This document shows positions 48,968 through 58,206 of a stretch of 64,000 bases of DNA, piece after piece. The stretch spans positions 1,860,001 to 1,924,000 of the forward strand of contig NZ_JACHMF010000001.1 of assembly GCF_014204895.1 (NCBI RefSeq), read 5' to 3'. The notes under the pieces are model-generated. The model searched no databases. It worked only from the letters and a program-made list of their open reading frames with translations, and was not told where the DNA came from. The stretch comes from Paractinoplanes abujensis. Lineage in GTDB: Bacteria > Actinomycetota > Actinomycetes > Mycobacteriales > Micromonosporaceae. Position 1 is the stretch's first letter, and each line of letters begins with the position of its first letter. The translations under genes were made by a program, and so were the position numbers.

Positions 48968-50574
48968 TGCCCCAGTACGTCATCGGGGTCGACTACGGAA
49001 CGCTGTCCGGCCGGGCCGTGGTCGTCCGGGTCAGCGACGGCGAAGAGGTCGGCGCGGCCGTGCACGAATACCGGCACGGCGTGATCGAGCGGACCCTGCC
49101 CGCCACCGGCGAGCGACTCAAGCCCGACTGGGCCCTGCAGGATCCGCAGGACTACCTGGACGTGCTGCGTACGGCGGTGCCCGAGGCAGTTGCGGCCGCC
49201 GGCGTCGACCCGTCGGAGGTCATCGGGATCGGCACCGACTTCACGGCGTGCACCGTGCTGCCCGTGCTGAGCGACGGAACGCCGCTGTGCAAGACGGCGG
49301 AGTTCGAGCACAGACCGCACGCGTACGTGAAACTTTGGAAGCACCATGCGGCGCAACCGCAGGCGGACCGGATCACTGAGCTGGCTCACCGCCGGGGCGA
49401 GCCGTGGATCGACCGGTACGGCGGCAAGATCTCGTCGGAGTGGCAGTTCGCCAAGGCGTTGCAGCTGCTCGAGGAGGACCCGGAGGTCTACGCGCGGACC
49501 GAGCGCTGGATCGAGGCGGCCGACTGGATCATCTGGCAGCTCGGCGGCCGCGAGACTCGCAACGCCTGCACGGCGGGCTACAAAGGGATCCACCAGGACG
49601 GCCAGTATCCGAGCAAGGACTACCTGGCCGAGCTCAACCCGGAGTTCGCCGACTTCGCGGACACCCGGCTGGCCCACCCGATCTCGGCGCTGGGGGAGCG
49701 GGCCGGCGGCCTGACCGCGGAGGCGGCCTCCTGGACGGGCCTGCCCGAAGGCATCGCGGTGGCGGTCGGCAACGTGGACGCCCACGTGACCTCGCCGGCC
49801 GCGCGTGCGGTTCAGCCCGGGCAGATGCTGCTGGTCATGGGCACCTCGACGTGCCACGTCATGAACGCCGCCGAGCTCAAAGCGGTGCCGGGCATCTGCG
49901 GCGTGGTCGACGGCGGCATCCTGGCCGGGCTCTACGGTTACGAGGCCGGGCAGAGCGGGGTCGGCGACATCTTCGGGTGGTACGCCGAGAGCGTCGGGCA
50001 GAGTCACGACGAGCTGTCCCGCCTGGCCGCGGAGCAGCCGACCGGGGCGCACGGACTGGTCGCGCTGGACTGGCAGAGCGGCAACCGCTCGATCCTGGTC
50101 GACCACCACCTGTCCGGCGTGATCGCGGGCCTCACGCTGGCGACCCGGCCGTACGAGATCTACAAGGCCCTGGTCGAGGCGACCGCGTACGGGACCCGGA
50201 AGATCGTTGAAACGTTCGAGGCGTCAGGCGTGGCGGTGACCGAACTGATCGCGGCCGGTGGCCTCAAACGCAACCCGCTCGTGATGCAGATCTACGCCGA
50301 CGTGCTGCGGCGGCCGTTCAGCGTGGCCTCGTCGGAACAGGCGCCCGCGCTGGGTTCGGCCATCCACGCGGCGGTGGCGGCCGGGGCCTACCCGGACGTG
50401 GCGACCGCCGCCGAGGCGATGGGCAAGGTCGAGCGCGCTGTCTTCCAGCCGCGCGACGCCGACGCCGACGTCTACGACCAGCTCTACGCCGAATACTCCG
50501 AACTGCACGACTACTTCGGACGTACGTCGGAATCCCTGCACCGGCTGCGCGCCATCCGGAACGAGGCCCTGTGA
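48964..50574 (+). CDS. araB: L-ribulokinase
   Basis: The 536-residue FGGY kinase starts at ATG 48964 ([20 protein letters not shown]), four bases into the permease stop. It shows the ribulokinase blocks [60 protein letters not shown], and the C-terminal ATP site [20 protein letters not shown]. It phosphorylates L-ribulose to L-ribulose-5-phosphate, step two of arabinose breakdown. Confidence 0.96.
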   Translation: MMPQYVIGVDYGTLSGRAVVVRVSDGEEVGAAVHEYRHGVIERTLPATGERLKPDWALQDPQDYLDVLRTAVPEAVAAAGVDPSEVIGIGTDFTACTVLPVLSDGTPLCKTAEFEHRPHAYVKLWKHHAAQPQADRITELAHRRGEPWIDRYGGKISSEWQFAKALQLLEEDPEVYARTERWIEAADWIIWQLGGRETRNACTAGYKGIHQDGQYPSKDYLAELNPEFADFADTRLAHPISALGERAGGLTAEAASWTGLPEGIAVAVGNVDAHVTSPAARAVQPGQMLLVMGTSTCHVMNAAELKAVPGICGVVDGGILAGLYGYEAGQSGVGDIFGWYAESVGQSHDELSRLAAEQPTGAHGLVALDWQSGNRSILVDHHLSGVIAGLTLATRPYEIYKALVEATAYGTRKIVETFEASGVAVTELIAAGGLKRNPLVMQIYADVLRRPFSVASSEQAPALGSAIHAAVAAGAYPDVATAAEAMGKVERAVFQPRDADADVYDQLYAEYSELHDYFGRTSESLHRLRAIRNEAL

Positions 50575-51242
50575 GCATCGACGACATTCGCGCCGAGGTC
50601 TGCGACCTGCACCGTCACCTGACCCGGTGGGGGCTGGTCACCTGGACGGCCGGCAACGTCTCGGCCCGCGTACCGGGGGAAGAACTGCTGGTCATCAAGC
50701 CGTCGGGGGTCGAGTACGACGCGCTGACACCCAAGTCGATGGTGGTCTGCGACCTCGACGGCAACCTGGTCGAGGGCGAGCACAGCCCGTCCAGCGACAC
50801 CGCCTCGCACGCGTACGTCTACCGGCACATGCCCGAGGTCAACGGTGTCGTGCACACCCACAGCCCGTACGCCACCGCCTGGGCCGCGCGGGGCGAGCCG
50901 ATCCCGTGCTCGATCACCGCGATGGCCGACGAGTTCGGCGGGGACATCCCGATCGGGCCGTTCGCGCTGATCGGCTCGGACGACATCGGCCGTGGCATCG
51001 TCGAGACGCTGCGGGGGTCCCGCTCACCGGCGGTGCTGATGCGCCAGCACGGCCCCTTCACGATCGGCCCGACGGCCAAGGCCGCCGTCAAGGCCGCGGT
51101 CATGTGCGAGGACGTGGCGCGCACCCTGCACCTGGCCCGACAGCTCGGTCCCGTGGACCGGCTGCCCGCAACCGCCGTGGACCGCTTGTTCGACCGGTAC
51201 CAGAACGTCTACGGCCAACCCCTGATGGAGGGACAGCAATGA
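50571..51242 (+). CDS. araD: L-ribulose-5-phosphate 4-epimerase
   Basis: The 223-residue class II aldolase-family enzyme starts with GTG in the araB stop overlap. The metal ligands are visible: His95 and His97 in [14 protein letters not shown] and His160 in VLMRQHGPF. The phosphate-binding SGN/PSG loop ([18 protein letters not shown]) is conserved. It makes D-xylulose-5-phosphate, which enters the pentose phosphate or phosphoketolase route. Confidence 0.95.
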   Translation: MSIDDIRAEVCDLHRHLTRWGLVTWTAGNVSARVPGEELLVIKPSGVEYDALTPKSMVVCDLDGNLVEGEHSPSSDTASHAYVYRHMPEVNGVVHTHSPYATAWAARGEPIPCSITAMADEFGGDIPIGPFALIGSDDIGRGIVETLRGSRSPAVLMRQHGPFTIGPTAKAAVKAAVMCEDVARTLHLARQLGPVDRLPATAVDRLFDRYQNVYGQPLMEGQQ

Positions 51243-52717
51243 GCGAGCACGAGGTCTGGTTCCTGACCGGTAGTCAGGGGCTGTACGGACCCGAAACCCT
51301 TGATCAGGTTGCCGCCCAGTCGCGTGATATCTCGGGCAAATTGCAGCAGGCGCTCAGCGACGTCAAGCTCGTCTGGAAGCCGGTGCTCACGTCGTCGGCC
51401 GACATCCTGACGACGGTGCGGCAGGCCAACGACGACGACCGCGTCATCGGTGTCATCGCCTGGATGCACACGTTCTCGCCGGCCAAGATGTGGATCACCG
51501 GGCTCGACGCGCTGCGCACCCCCCTGCTGCACCTGCACACCCAGGCCAACGTCGACCTGCCCTGGGCCACGATCGACATGGACTTCATGAACCTGAACCA
51601 GGCCGCCCACGGCGACCGCGAGTTCGGTTACATCGAGGCCCGGCTCGGCGTCGCCCGCAAGACCGTGGCCGGGCACGTCACCGACCCGCGGGTCACGGCG
51701 CGCATCAACACCTGGGTGCGGGCCGCACGCGGCTACGCGGCCATGCGGTCGCTGCGGCTGGCCCGCTTCGGTGACAACATGCGCGACGTCGCGGTCACCG
51801 AGGGCGACAAGGTCGAGGCCCAGCTCCGCTTCGGGGTGTCCGTCAACACGTACGGGGTCAATGACCTGGTGGCGGTGGTCGACCAGATCGGCGACGCCGA
51901 GATCGACAAGCTGGTCGGGGAGTACTCCGACCTGTACGAGATCGCCGACGTGCTGCGGGACGAACGGCACGACTCGCTGCGGTACGCGGCGCGCATCGAA
52001 CTCGGCCTGCGCGCCTTCCTCGAGGCGGGCGGCTTCAAGGCGTTCACCACCAACTTCGAGGACCTGGGCGGGCTGCGGCAACTGCCCGGGCTCGCGGTGC
52101 AGCGCCTGATGGCCGACGGCTACGGCTTCGGCGGCGAGGGCGACTGGAAGACGTCGGTGCTGCTGCACACCCTCAAGGCGATGACCCCCGGCGGCACGTC
52201 GTTCATGGAGGACTACACGTACGACCTGACCCCGGGCGACGAGCGCATCCTGGGCGCGCACATGCTCGAGGTGTGCCCGTCGATCGCCGCCGGCACGCCC
52301 CGCCTGGAGATCCACCCGCTGGGCATCGGCGGCCGCGAGGACCCCGTACGGATGGTCTTCGACGCCGCCCCGGGCCCGGCCGTGGTGGTCGGCCTGACCG
52401 ACATGGGCGAACGGTTCCGCCTGGTCGCCAACGAGATCGAGGTCGTGCCCCCGTCGTCGCCGCTGCCGGCTCTGCCGGTGGCGCGGGCCGTGTGGAAGCC
52501 CGCCCCCGACTTCTCCACGTCCACCGAGGCCTGGCTGACCGCGGGCGGCCCGCACCACACCGTCCTGTCGTCGGCGGTGGGCACGGAGGAACTGAACGAC
52601 CTGGCCGAGATGCTGGCCACCGAACTGCTCGTCATCGACGCCGGCACGCGCATCCGCGAGTTCGCCAAGGAGGTGCGCTGGAACCAGGCGTACTACCGCC
52701 TCGCACGCGGTTTCTGA
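51239..52717 (+). CDS. araA: L-arabinose isomerase
   Basis: The ATG at 51239 has GGAGGGAC upstream and overlaps the araD stop. The 492-residue enzyme begins [17 protein letters not shown] and contains the TAA-type active-site segments ([63 protein letters not shown] with the Glu-His metal site). It converts L-arabinose to L-ribulose and is the last gene of an eight-kilobase operon. A hairpin terminator follows. Confidence 0.96.
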   Translation: MSEHEVWFLTGSQGLYGPETLDQVAAQSRDISGKLQQALSDVKLVWKPVLTSSADILTTVRQANDDDRVIGVIAWMHTFSPAKMWITGLDALRTPLLHLHTQANVDLPWATIDMDFMNLNQAAHGDREFGYIEARLGVARKTVAGHVTDPRVTARINTWVRAARGYAAMRSLRLARFGDNMRDVAVTEGDKVEAQLRFGVSVNTYGVNDLVAVVDQIGDAEIDKLVGEYSDLYEIADVLRDERHDSLRYAARIELGLRAFLEAGGFKAFTTNFEDLGGLRQLPGLAVQRLMADGYGFGGEGDWKTSVLLHTLKAMTPGGTSFMEDYTYDLTPGDERILGAHMLEVCPSIAAGTPRLEIHPLGIGGREDPVRMVFDAAPGPAVVVGLTDMGERFRLVANEIEVVPPSSPLPALPVARAVWKPAPDFSTSTEAWLTAGGPHHTVLSSAVGTEELNDLAEMLATELLVIDAGTRIREFAKEVRWNQAYYRLARGF

Positions 52718-52722
52718 GAGCC

Positions 52723-52759
52723 GGGGGCCTTCAGGTCGGGAAGTGGCCTGAAGGCCTCC
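52723..52759 (+). terminator. terminator of the arabinose operon
   Basis: GGCCTTCAGG (52726-52735) pairs with CCTGAAGGCC (52747-52756), a perfect 10-base stem with an 11-base loop, extendable by G:C pairs outward. It starts 9 bases after the araA stop. There is no clear T-tract, so it may act as a high-GC type terminator. Confidence 0.7.
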
Positions 52760-52781
52760 TGCGGTCGGGGCGCCGGGCGCC

Positions 52782-52943
52782 TTGCCCCTGGTGCTGCTGC
52801 CCGGGTGGCCCGGGTCGGTCGTGGAGTTCCTCGCCGTGATCGGCCCGCATCGGTCCGAATTCGACACCGGCGGCCACTTCGCGGCCATCGAGGTCCCGGA
52901 GTTGCTGGTCGAGGACACCCGGACGTTCTTCCGCCCGCTGCGC
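52782..52943 (+). pseudogene. epoxide hydrolase remnant with internal deletion
   Basis: The 54-codon frame joins LPLVLLPGWPGSVVEFLAVI, the oxyanion/HGWPGS region near the middle of an epoxide hydrolase, directly to GGHFAAIEVPELLVEDTRTF-FRPLR, its extreme C-terminus. About 200 intervening residues, including the nucleophile, are absent. There is no start codon or ribosome site. Confidence 0.65.
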
Positions 52944-53001
52944 TGCACCATCCTGGCCGGGACGTCCTCCCGCCCGCCGATCGGCCGCCGGCGGCGAGCT
53001 G

Positions 53002-53172
53002 CTAGCGGCCGGCGAGGCCGCCGCTGCTGCAGACGATGATGAGCATGCCGAAGGCGAACAGGGCGGCCAGAATCCAGAGGCAGCCTCCGCAGCCGACGTT
53101 GTCGAAGGGGGAGGGGCGCCCCTCGCGGTTCCAGGCGGCGAACTGCTCGCGTCGTTCCCGGTCGGTGGGCAT
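53002..53172 (-). CDS. small single-TM membrane protein
   Basis: From ATG 53172 the 56-residue product has a charged N terminus (MPTDRERREQFAAWNREGR) and one TM helix at about 32-50 with a CGGC motif at its edge. A GTG at 53190 would add six residues. It follows the next upstream gene closely and is probably co-transcribed. No known family recognised. Confidence 0.55.
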   Translation of the reverse strand: MPTDRERREQFAAWNREGRPSPFDNVGCGGCLWILAALFAFGMLIIVCSSGGLAGR

Positions 53173-53179
53173 GACGGCC

Positions 53180-53476
53180 TCACGCTCCACTGTCGCTGGT
53201 GCGGGCCCAGATGAGCAGGGTGATGACCGCTACCGCCTCCAGGGCGATCACGGCGGTGGCCACCTGGGCGCTCACCGCGGCGGCGAGGGCGCCGGTGACG
53301 AAGAGGAACGGCCAGAACGTGAACATGCCGATCAGGCGGTAGGGCCAGACGCCGGCGAACTGCTCCTCGAAGCTGCCGCCGGTGCGGGCGCAGATGAACT
53401 TGTGCACGGACATGACCACCATGCTCGGGAACTCCCAGAGCACGAAGGCGAGCACCGGAAAGAGAAAGGGTCCCAT
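53180..53476 (-). CDS. small membrane protein, two to three TM helices
   Basis: The 98-residue product has hydrophobic segments at about 4-24 (LFPVLAFVLWEFPSMVVMSV), 48-66 and 70-90, separated by a HKFICARTGGSFEEQF loop. It sits 25 bases downstream of the HTH-less LacI gene on the same strand and just before another small membrane protein, so the three may form an operon. Function unknown. Confidence 0.55.
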   Translation of the reverse strand: MGPFLFPVLAFVLWEFPSMVVMSVHKFICARTGGSFEEQFAGVWPYRLIGMFTFWPFLFVTGALAAAVSAQVATAVIALEAVAVITLLIWARTSDSGA

Positions 53477-53501
53477 GCCGGGAACTGACGGACGGGGGTG
53501 A

Positions 53502-54392
53502 TCAGTGTCGATCGCGCGGAGCGGTGGTCCTGGACGTCACCGTCCCGCGGGGCATGAGGACCGGTTTCAGCCGTACGGACTCGGTGGTGTGCCGCCCCGA
53601 GCCGAGCTGGTCGAGGAGCAGGCGCAGCGCCTCCCGCCCTACGTCGGCGAACTCCTGACGCACGGTGGTGAGGCCGGGGAACGTGTAACCGGCCTCGGGC
53701 ACGTCGTCGAAGCCGACCACGCTCACGTCCTCCGGGATGCGGCGGCCGCGCTCGGTCATCGCCCGCATCACACCGAGCGCGATGTCGTCGTTGGCGGCGA
53801 ACACGGCAGTGCACGCCGGGTTCTCGGCCAGCAGTCGGCCGCAGCGGTAACCCGAGGCGGCCGACCAGTCGGCGCGCACGGTGGGCGGGGCGGACACTCC
53901 GGCCTCGGCCAGGGCCGCCCGCCAGCCCGCCTCGCGCGCACGGCTGCCGTGCCACTGCTCGGGGCCGGCGACGTGCCAGACCGTACGGTGGCCGTTGGCC
54001 AGCAGGTGACGCGTGGCCAGCACCCCGCCCGCGTGCTGGTCGACCGAGACGTCGGGGGCGGGACAGCCGGGTGGGCCGTCCACCGTCACCACGGGCAGGC
54101 CCGCCGGCACGGCCTGGAGCATGTCGGCGGCCGCGTCGACCGGCGCGATCACGATCAGCCCGGCGACGCCCTGGCCGGTCAGCCGGCGCACGAGCCGGCG
54201 CGAGGCCCCGGCCGCGTCGTCACCGGAGACGTGGCCGATCGTGACCGGCAGGTCGGCGTCGAGGCTGGCGTCGCCGATGGCCTGCACCATGCTGGCCGGA
54301 CCGTAGAGCGTGGTGTTCTGCGCGACCACGCCGACAACGGGGGAGCGGTGGTCGCGGCCGCGGGAACTGGGCGGCGCAGGACGTGTCTGCAT
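53502..54392 (-). CDS. LacI-type effector domain protein lacking the HTH
   Basis: The ATG at 54392 has an AAAGGA site nine bases upstream. The 296-residue product aligns with LacI repressors from their hinge onward (PVVGVVAQNTTLYGPASMV, FAANDDIALGVMRAM, GFDDVPEAGYTFPGLTTVR), but the ~60-residue DNA-binding head is replaced by MQTRPAPPSSRGRDHRS. No HTH is coded upstream in any frame. It is closest in this window to the LacI at 37683-38705. It could bind sugar or form inactive mixed dimers with its relatives. Confidence 0.82.
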   Translation of the reverse strand: MQTRPAPPSSRGRDHRSPVVGVVAQNTTLYGPASMVQAIGDASLDADLPVTIGHVSGDDAAGASRRLVRRLTGQGVAGLIVIAPVDAAADMLQAVPAGLPVVTVDGPPGCPAPDVSVDQHAGGVLATRHLLANGHRTVWHVAGPEQWHGSRAREAGWRAALAEAGVSAPPTVRADWSAASGYRCGRLLAENPACTAVFAANDDIALGVMRAMTERGRRIPEDVSVVGFDDVPEAGYTFPGLTTVRQEFADVGREALRLLLDQLGSGRHTTESVRLKPVLMPRGTVTSRTTAPRDRH

Positions 54393-54429
54393 GCTGTTCG
54401 TCCTTTGCGGAGAGGTCCCACGAGTCATT

Positions 54430-54469
54430 GGTGAACGCAAACATGCTTGGTGCGGTCAGGCTCGGTCAA
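54430..54469 (-). promoter_or_regulatory. promoter and LacI-like operator of the HTH-less LacI gene
   Basis: On the minus strand a TTGACC -35 hexamer (54464-54469) is followed at 17 bases by a weak -10. Overlapping it is GGTGAACGCAAACA (plus-strand 54430-54443), which matches the ara operator at 10 of 14 positions. This would place the gene in the same regulon. Confidence 0.4.
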
Positions 54470-55235
54470 GCCTCCGTTACGTCCTTGTTACATCCATGTG
54501 CGGAGATCGGTCCAGGCCGCACATTCCGGTCCGGAGCCCTTGCCAAACCCGGAACTCTCGTACACATGCGAATGTTCGGGCGGCTTCCGGCACGATGCGG
54601 TCCGGGGGCGCGCATTGCTGCGCACCCCGGTGGCGGTGAGCGCGCTCATCGTGGCCGCCGCGCCGCTGTCGGCAATCGGACTTGGCTTCGTCCGGGCTGC
54701 TGTGTCCGGAGCGTGGTTTTCGATCTTTGTGTTACTGGTCGGCAGCCGGCGGCAGGAGTGGCCCGGCCAGGGAGGCAGCGGCTCGGCCGGGTGACCGCGG
54801 GCACGACGACGGCCGGGCTCGGCGGGGCTTCGGAGCGGGCGGTTGAGCCACCCTTTATGCCCGGCTTCGGTCCGTATTGTGGCGTTCTTCGTGTTCGCCG
54901 TTATCGGCGGTCACGGCGACAGAAGGTACGTTCCCCGGCCCGATGGGCAATCGTTTCCGCATGGACAATCGGTCCTACGCACGGAGGCCTAAGCATCGTG
55001 ACCTGCGCATGCACATCCCAGCGGCCATGACAATACTCCGAGCGAGCGACTGGAACACGACGCTGTCCGGTACGGAATACATCGCAACTGCTCACGTACT
55101 GCCGGTGGAAGACTGCGTTGTCGACGCATTCGTCCACGTGAGAGCTACCGGGAAACCACGCGCCCTGATCGTCAGCGCCCTCCCGCACGCGGCCCCCTGA
55201 CCCAGGCCGGAGCGGCGCACAAGGAACAGAGAGTG
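54470..55235. other. intergenic region with no confident gene
   Basis: About 770 bases. Apart from one weak small membrane frame, nothing resembles a known gene, RNA or repeat. It probably holds the promoter of the DUF6082-like gene. Confidence 0.5.
54630..54794 (+). CDS. possible small membrane protein
   Basis: A GTG at 54630 opens a 54-residue frame with two hydrophobic stretches (SALIVAAAPLSAIGLGF and GAWFSIFVLLVG) and a Gly/Ser-rich tail. There is no good ribosome site and no partner gene, so this may be chance. Reported because the amphipathic pattern is unlike neighbouring noise. Confidence 0.25.
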   Translation: MAVSALIVAAAPLSAIGLGFVRAAVSGAWFSIFVLLVGSRRQEWPGQGGSGSAG

Positions 55236-55718
55236 ATGATGACCGATCTACCAACAGTCGTGTCGATTGCCGCACTGCTCGCCGTCGCGATCGCCCTCGT
55301 CGTGCAGTGGCAGCAGGCACGCACCGCTCAGGCCGTCGACGTCCGCGAGCGCCACTTCGAGCTGATCAAGCTGATGCTCGACCATCCGGAGCTCGACTAC
55401 AACGCCACCGACCGGCCGCCCTCCGACGAGCGCAAGACCGCCATCGGCATGAGCCTGTGGATGGCCCACTGGAACACGCTCTGGCACATCGGCAAACTCG
55501 ACGAAAAGGCCCTGCGGTTCAACCTCGAGGACCTGTTCGCCAACCCCGAGGCCCGCTCCTGGTGGCGCCGGGTCGGCAGCGCGTGGTCGTCCAAGGGCAC
55601 CCGCAAGGAGCGCCGCTTCCTCGCCATCGTCGGCCAGGAGTGCGAGACCGCGGCCCGGGCCAAGCCCGCGATGCCGCTGCGGGAGCCGGTCAACAGCGGT
55701 TCGGGCGTCCGGGACTGA
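55236..55718 (+). CDS. DUF6082-like membrane-anchored protein
   Basis: From ATG 55236 (a GTG three bases earlier is equally possible; AAGGA lies upstream), the ~160-residue product has an N-terminal TM helix (VSIAALLAVAIALVVQW) and a helical domain with ERHFELIKLMLDHPELD, SLWMAHWNTLWHIGKLD and EDLFANPEARSWWRRV. The pattern resembles DUF6082 proteins of Streptomyces and relatives. Function unknown. Confidence 0.65.
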   Translation: MMTDLPTVVSIAALLAVAIALVVQWQQARTAQAVDVRERHFELIKLMLDHPELDYNATDRPPSDERKTAIGMSLWMAHWNTLWHIGKLDEKALRFNLEDLFANPEARSWWRRVGSAWSSKGTRKERRFLAIVGQECETAARAKPAMPLREPVNSGSGVRD

Positions 55719-55793
55719 TCGGGCGGGCGCGGCCGATTGCTCAAGCCGGCCGTGCGGGCGCCGATCAGACAGGCCCCTGCCGGAGGTGCCGTC

Positions 55794-56402
55794 ATGAGCC
55801 TGTCCCGATACGCGCTGCGCACCGCCGGCTTCGGCGCGCTCTACCTGCTGGCCACCGTGGCCGGGCTGGCCACAGCGTCCTCCGGTGCGGGTGTACGCGT
55901 GGTCTGGCCCGCCGCCGTGGTGGCCGCCCTGTGGCTGGTCGCGCAGGGACGCCACGGCCACCGCAACCTCGACGTCATCGCGCTCTCCGTGCTGGCCGTG
56001 CTGGCCCCGGGCCACGACGGCGGCCTGCTGTCCTCGTTCGTGCACGCAGTGCCCCAGGTGGTGCCGGCGGTGCTGTTCGCGTGGTTGTTCGACCGGTGGC
56101 TGCCCGGCTACTGGCTCGGGCACGGTGACCGATTCCGCCGGCCCGGCCCGACCCTGACCCGGCTGGCCGCGGCCGCGGCGCTGGCGGCGCTGTCGGGGGC
56201 GGTGCTGCACAAGGTCGTCGACACGGAGCTCGGGTTCTCCGAGGCCGGCTACGTGCTGCTGCGGGACGGCGTGGCCGTGCTGCTCGGGGTTCTCGTGGTG
56301 CGCCTGGTCCGCCGCCGGGGTGGGGCGTCGCCCGGCGGCCGCTCCGGTGACGACCCCGGCCGTCCCGATTCCCGCCGCCCCGGCCTGACGCTGGTCAAGT
56401 AA
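55794..56402 (+). CDS. MASE1-type integral membrane protein without output domain
   Basis: ATG 55794 follows a GGAGGTG ribosome site. The 202-residue product has about six TM helices, with the RVVWPAAVVAALWLVAQGRHGHRNLDVIALSVL segment typical of MASE1 sensor modules. MASE1 normally precedes GGDEF, kinase or phosphatase domains; here the protein ends with a Pro/Arg-rich tail. The gene is either a stand-alone sensor or a truncated one. It follows the DUF6082-like gene by 75 bases. Confidence 0.65.
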   Translation: MSLSRYALRTAGFGALYLLATVAGLATASSGAGVRVVWPAAVVAALWLVAQGRHGHRNLDVIALSVLAVLAPGHDGGLLSSFVHAVPQVVPAVLFAWLFDRWLPGYWLGHGDRFRRPGPTLTRLAAAAALAALSGAVLHKVVDTELGFSEAGYVLLRDGVAVLLGVLVVRLVRRRGGASPGGRSGDDPGRPDSRRPGLTLVK

Positions 56403-56474
56403 CGGGTCGACCCCCGCGCAACGGCGTCCCTCAACCACAACGCGCGCCGAGCAGGCGCCAGCCGTCGAGGACAG

Positions 56475-57239
56475 CTAGTCGTTGGCCGCGAAGACCGACC
56501 AGTTCTCGGCCAGCGTGAACCCCATGTCGAGATAGAGCGGCATCCCCGCCGGCGTCGAGTGCAGGTAGGCGGTCCGGGCGCCGGACAGCTGGGCCTCGCG
56601 CAGCACGGCCGCGGTGGCCAGCCGGCCGTAGCCCTTGCGGCGGAACGGCGGCGGTACCGCGATGTTGGAGACCCCCGCCAGGCCGCCCGTGACGATGCCG
56701 AACGCGCTGGCCACCGGCACACCGTCGACCTCGACGAGATAGGCGCGCGCGGCCGGCAGGGCGAAGACGGCCGGGTCGGCGAAGACCGCGAACAGTGGCT
56801 CCGGGGCCTCGAAACCGGCGGCCATCGTGCGCCGGTAGGGCAGGCTGTCGGCGGCGGTGACGCGGCGGGCGGCCGGGACGTCGGCGGCGTCGGCCGGAGT
56901 CAGCGGACGCACCAGCAGCGGCCGGGCCTCGCGCTTGGCCAGCCCGTGATCGCCCGCGACGGCCACGATCTCGGGGTCCACGGCGTCACCGCGCACCTGG
57001 ATCGTCCAGGGCACCTGGTGCAGCCGGGCCGAGTCGGAGCATTCGGAGATCTCGGCGGCCGACGGCGTACGGGAAAACGCGGTGATGCCGTTGAGGGTCG
57101 CGAAGGGCGCGCCGGTCATGTATTCGGCGGTGCCGGCGGCCGTCTCGTGGAAGTAGCCGTCGGGCTGGGTGCCGGCCAGCATCCGGAGGGCGTCCAGCCA
57201 GGCCCGCGCGGCGGCGTCGGCGGCGGTTTCGAGGTTCAC
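56475..57239 (-). CDS. GNAT family acetyltransferase
   Basis: The 254-residue product has a GNAT domain in its C-terminal half, with FGIVTGGLAGVSNIAVPPPFR and RKGYGRLATAAVLREAQ (acetyl-CoA loop R-x-x-G-x-G, about 198-204), and the late Y-L-D-M-G-F tail. The N-terminal 130 residues form a second, degenerate GNAT-like half (ATLNGITAFSRTPSAAEI). The substrate is unknown. Monocistronic. Confidence 0.8.
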   Translation of the reverse strand: MNLETAADAAARAWLDALRMLAGTQPDGYFHETAAGTAEYMTGAPFATLNGITAFSRTPSAAEISECSDSARLHQVPWTIQVRGDAVDPEIVAVAGDHGLAKREARPLLVRPLTPADAADVPAARRVTAADSLPYRRTMAAGFEAPEPLFAVFADPAVFALPAARAYLVEVDGVPVASAFGIVTGGLAGVSNIAVPPPFRRKGYGRLATAAVLREAQLSGARTAYLHSTPAGMPLYLDMGFTLAENWSVFAAND

Positions 57240-57380
57240 GTGATCAACCTACGGGGCGGCGAGCAGTCCGTTAAGCCACCGTGGGCCGCCTCTACGGGGG
57301 ATCGAGGCGGCCCACGGGGTCAGGGGGAAAGTAGTTGCCGCACATCGTGAACCTGTTTCCGTCTTTTCGCCACCCCGTGC

Positions 57381-58151
57381 TCAAGAAGCCGGCCCGTACG
57401 TCCAGGAAGCGGCGCGCCGCAGCACGCCGGCGGCGACCAGCTCGACCGTGACCGCGACGGCCACCGCCTCCACCGCGAGCAGCGCGATCAGCACCAGCAG
57501 CTGGGTGGCCCCGGCCTGCAGAGCGGAGCCGCCGCCCAGCAGCACCCCGACGAACGCCCCCGGCAGCGTCACCAATCCGACCGTACGGGTCTGGTCGAGC
57601 GCCGGCATCAGCGCCGTGGCCGCGGTCGGCCGGCACACCTCGAGCGCCGCCTCGCGGGGCAGGAAGCCCAGGGCCAGCGCCGCCTCGTACTCGCCGTGCC
57701 GGTCGCGCAGCTCGTCGAGCGCCCGCCGCCCCGACAGGGACGTCGCCGTCATGGCCCCGCCGATCAGGATCCCGGCCAGCGGCAGCACGGCCACCGGGGC
57801 CAGCGGTGTCGTTCCCGCCGCGACCACCGCCACGCCCAGCGGCACCGCGCCCGCCGCGATCGGCAGCGCCGCCGTCCAGCCCAGCCGCACCGTCGTGATC
57901 CGCCGGGCCGAGGTGAACACCGCCACCGCCAGCATGACCGTGATGAAGGCGGCGGTCGTCCACCACGACCGCAGCACGGCGGTGATGATCAGCGACACCG
58001 CGGCCAGTTGCACGACCGCCCGCAGCGACGCCGTCACCAGGTCGCGCCGCAGCCCCAGCCCACCGGCCCAGGCCACCGTGACCGCCACCACCACGAGCCC
58101 GGCCAGGACCACCGCGAGCACCGGGCCGGCCGACACCGCACCGTTGTTCAT
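57381..58151 (-). CDS. FetB/UPF0014-type ABC permease
   Basis: From ATG 58151 the 256-residue product has about seven TM helices and the family blocks LGLRRDLVTASLRAVVQLA, GRRALDELRDRHGEYEAALALG, and TVGLVTLPGAFVGVLLGG. E. coli FetAB exports iron under oxidative stress; a FetA-like ATPase should be encoded elsewhere, as none is adjacent. Divergent from the GH43 gene (55-base gap). Confidence 0.85.
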   Translation of the reverse strand: MNNGAVSAGPVLAVVLAGLVVVAVTVAWAGGLGLRRDLVTASLRAVVQLAAVSLIITAVLRSWWTTAAFITVMLAVAVFTSARRITTVRLGWTAALPIAAGAVPLGVAVVAAGTTPLAPVAVLPLAGILIGGAMTATSLSGRRALDELRDRHGEYEAALALGFLPREAALEVCRPTAATALMPALDQTRTVGLVTLPGAFVGVLLGGGSALQAGATQLLVLIALLAVEAVAVAVTVELVAAGVLRRAASWTYGPAS

Positions 58152-58206
58152 GCCGGAGATTTCATCAGCCGGGCAACTTCTGCCGCACCGCGGCCCACTG
58201 AAAGGT

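Noticed and set aside
54393..54560. Missing DNA-binding head of the HTH-less LacI gene, split by a frameshift
   Set aside because: All three minus-strand frames upstream were read and none contains a LacI HTH pattern (VAxxAGVSxxTVSRVLN), so a simple frameshift does not explain its absence.
54877..55200. 107-codon frame upstream of the DUF6082-like gene
   Set aside because: Composition is not clearly protein-like, it has no ribosome site and no family resemblance; left as intergenic.
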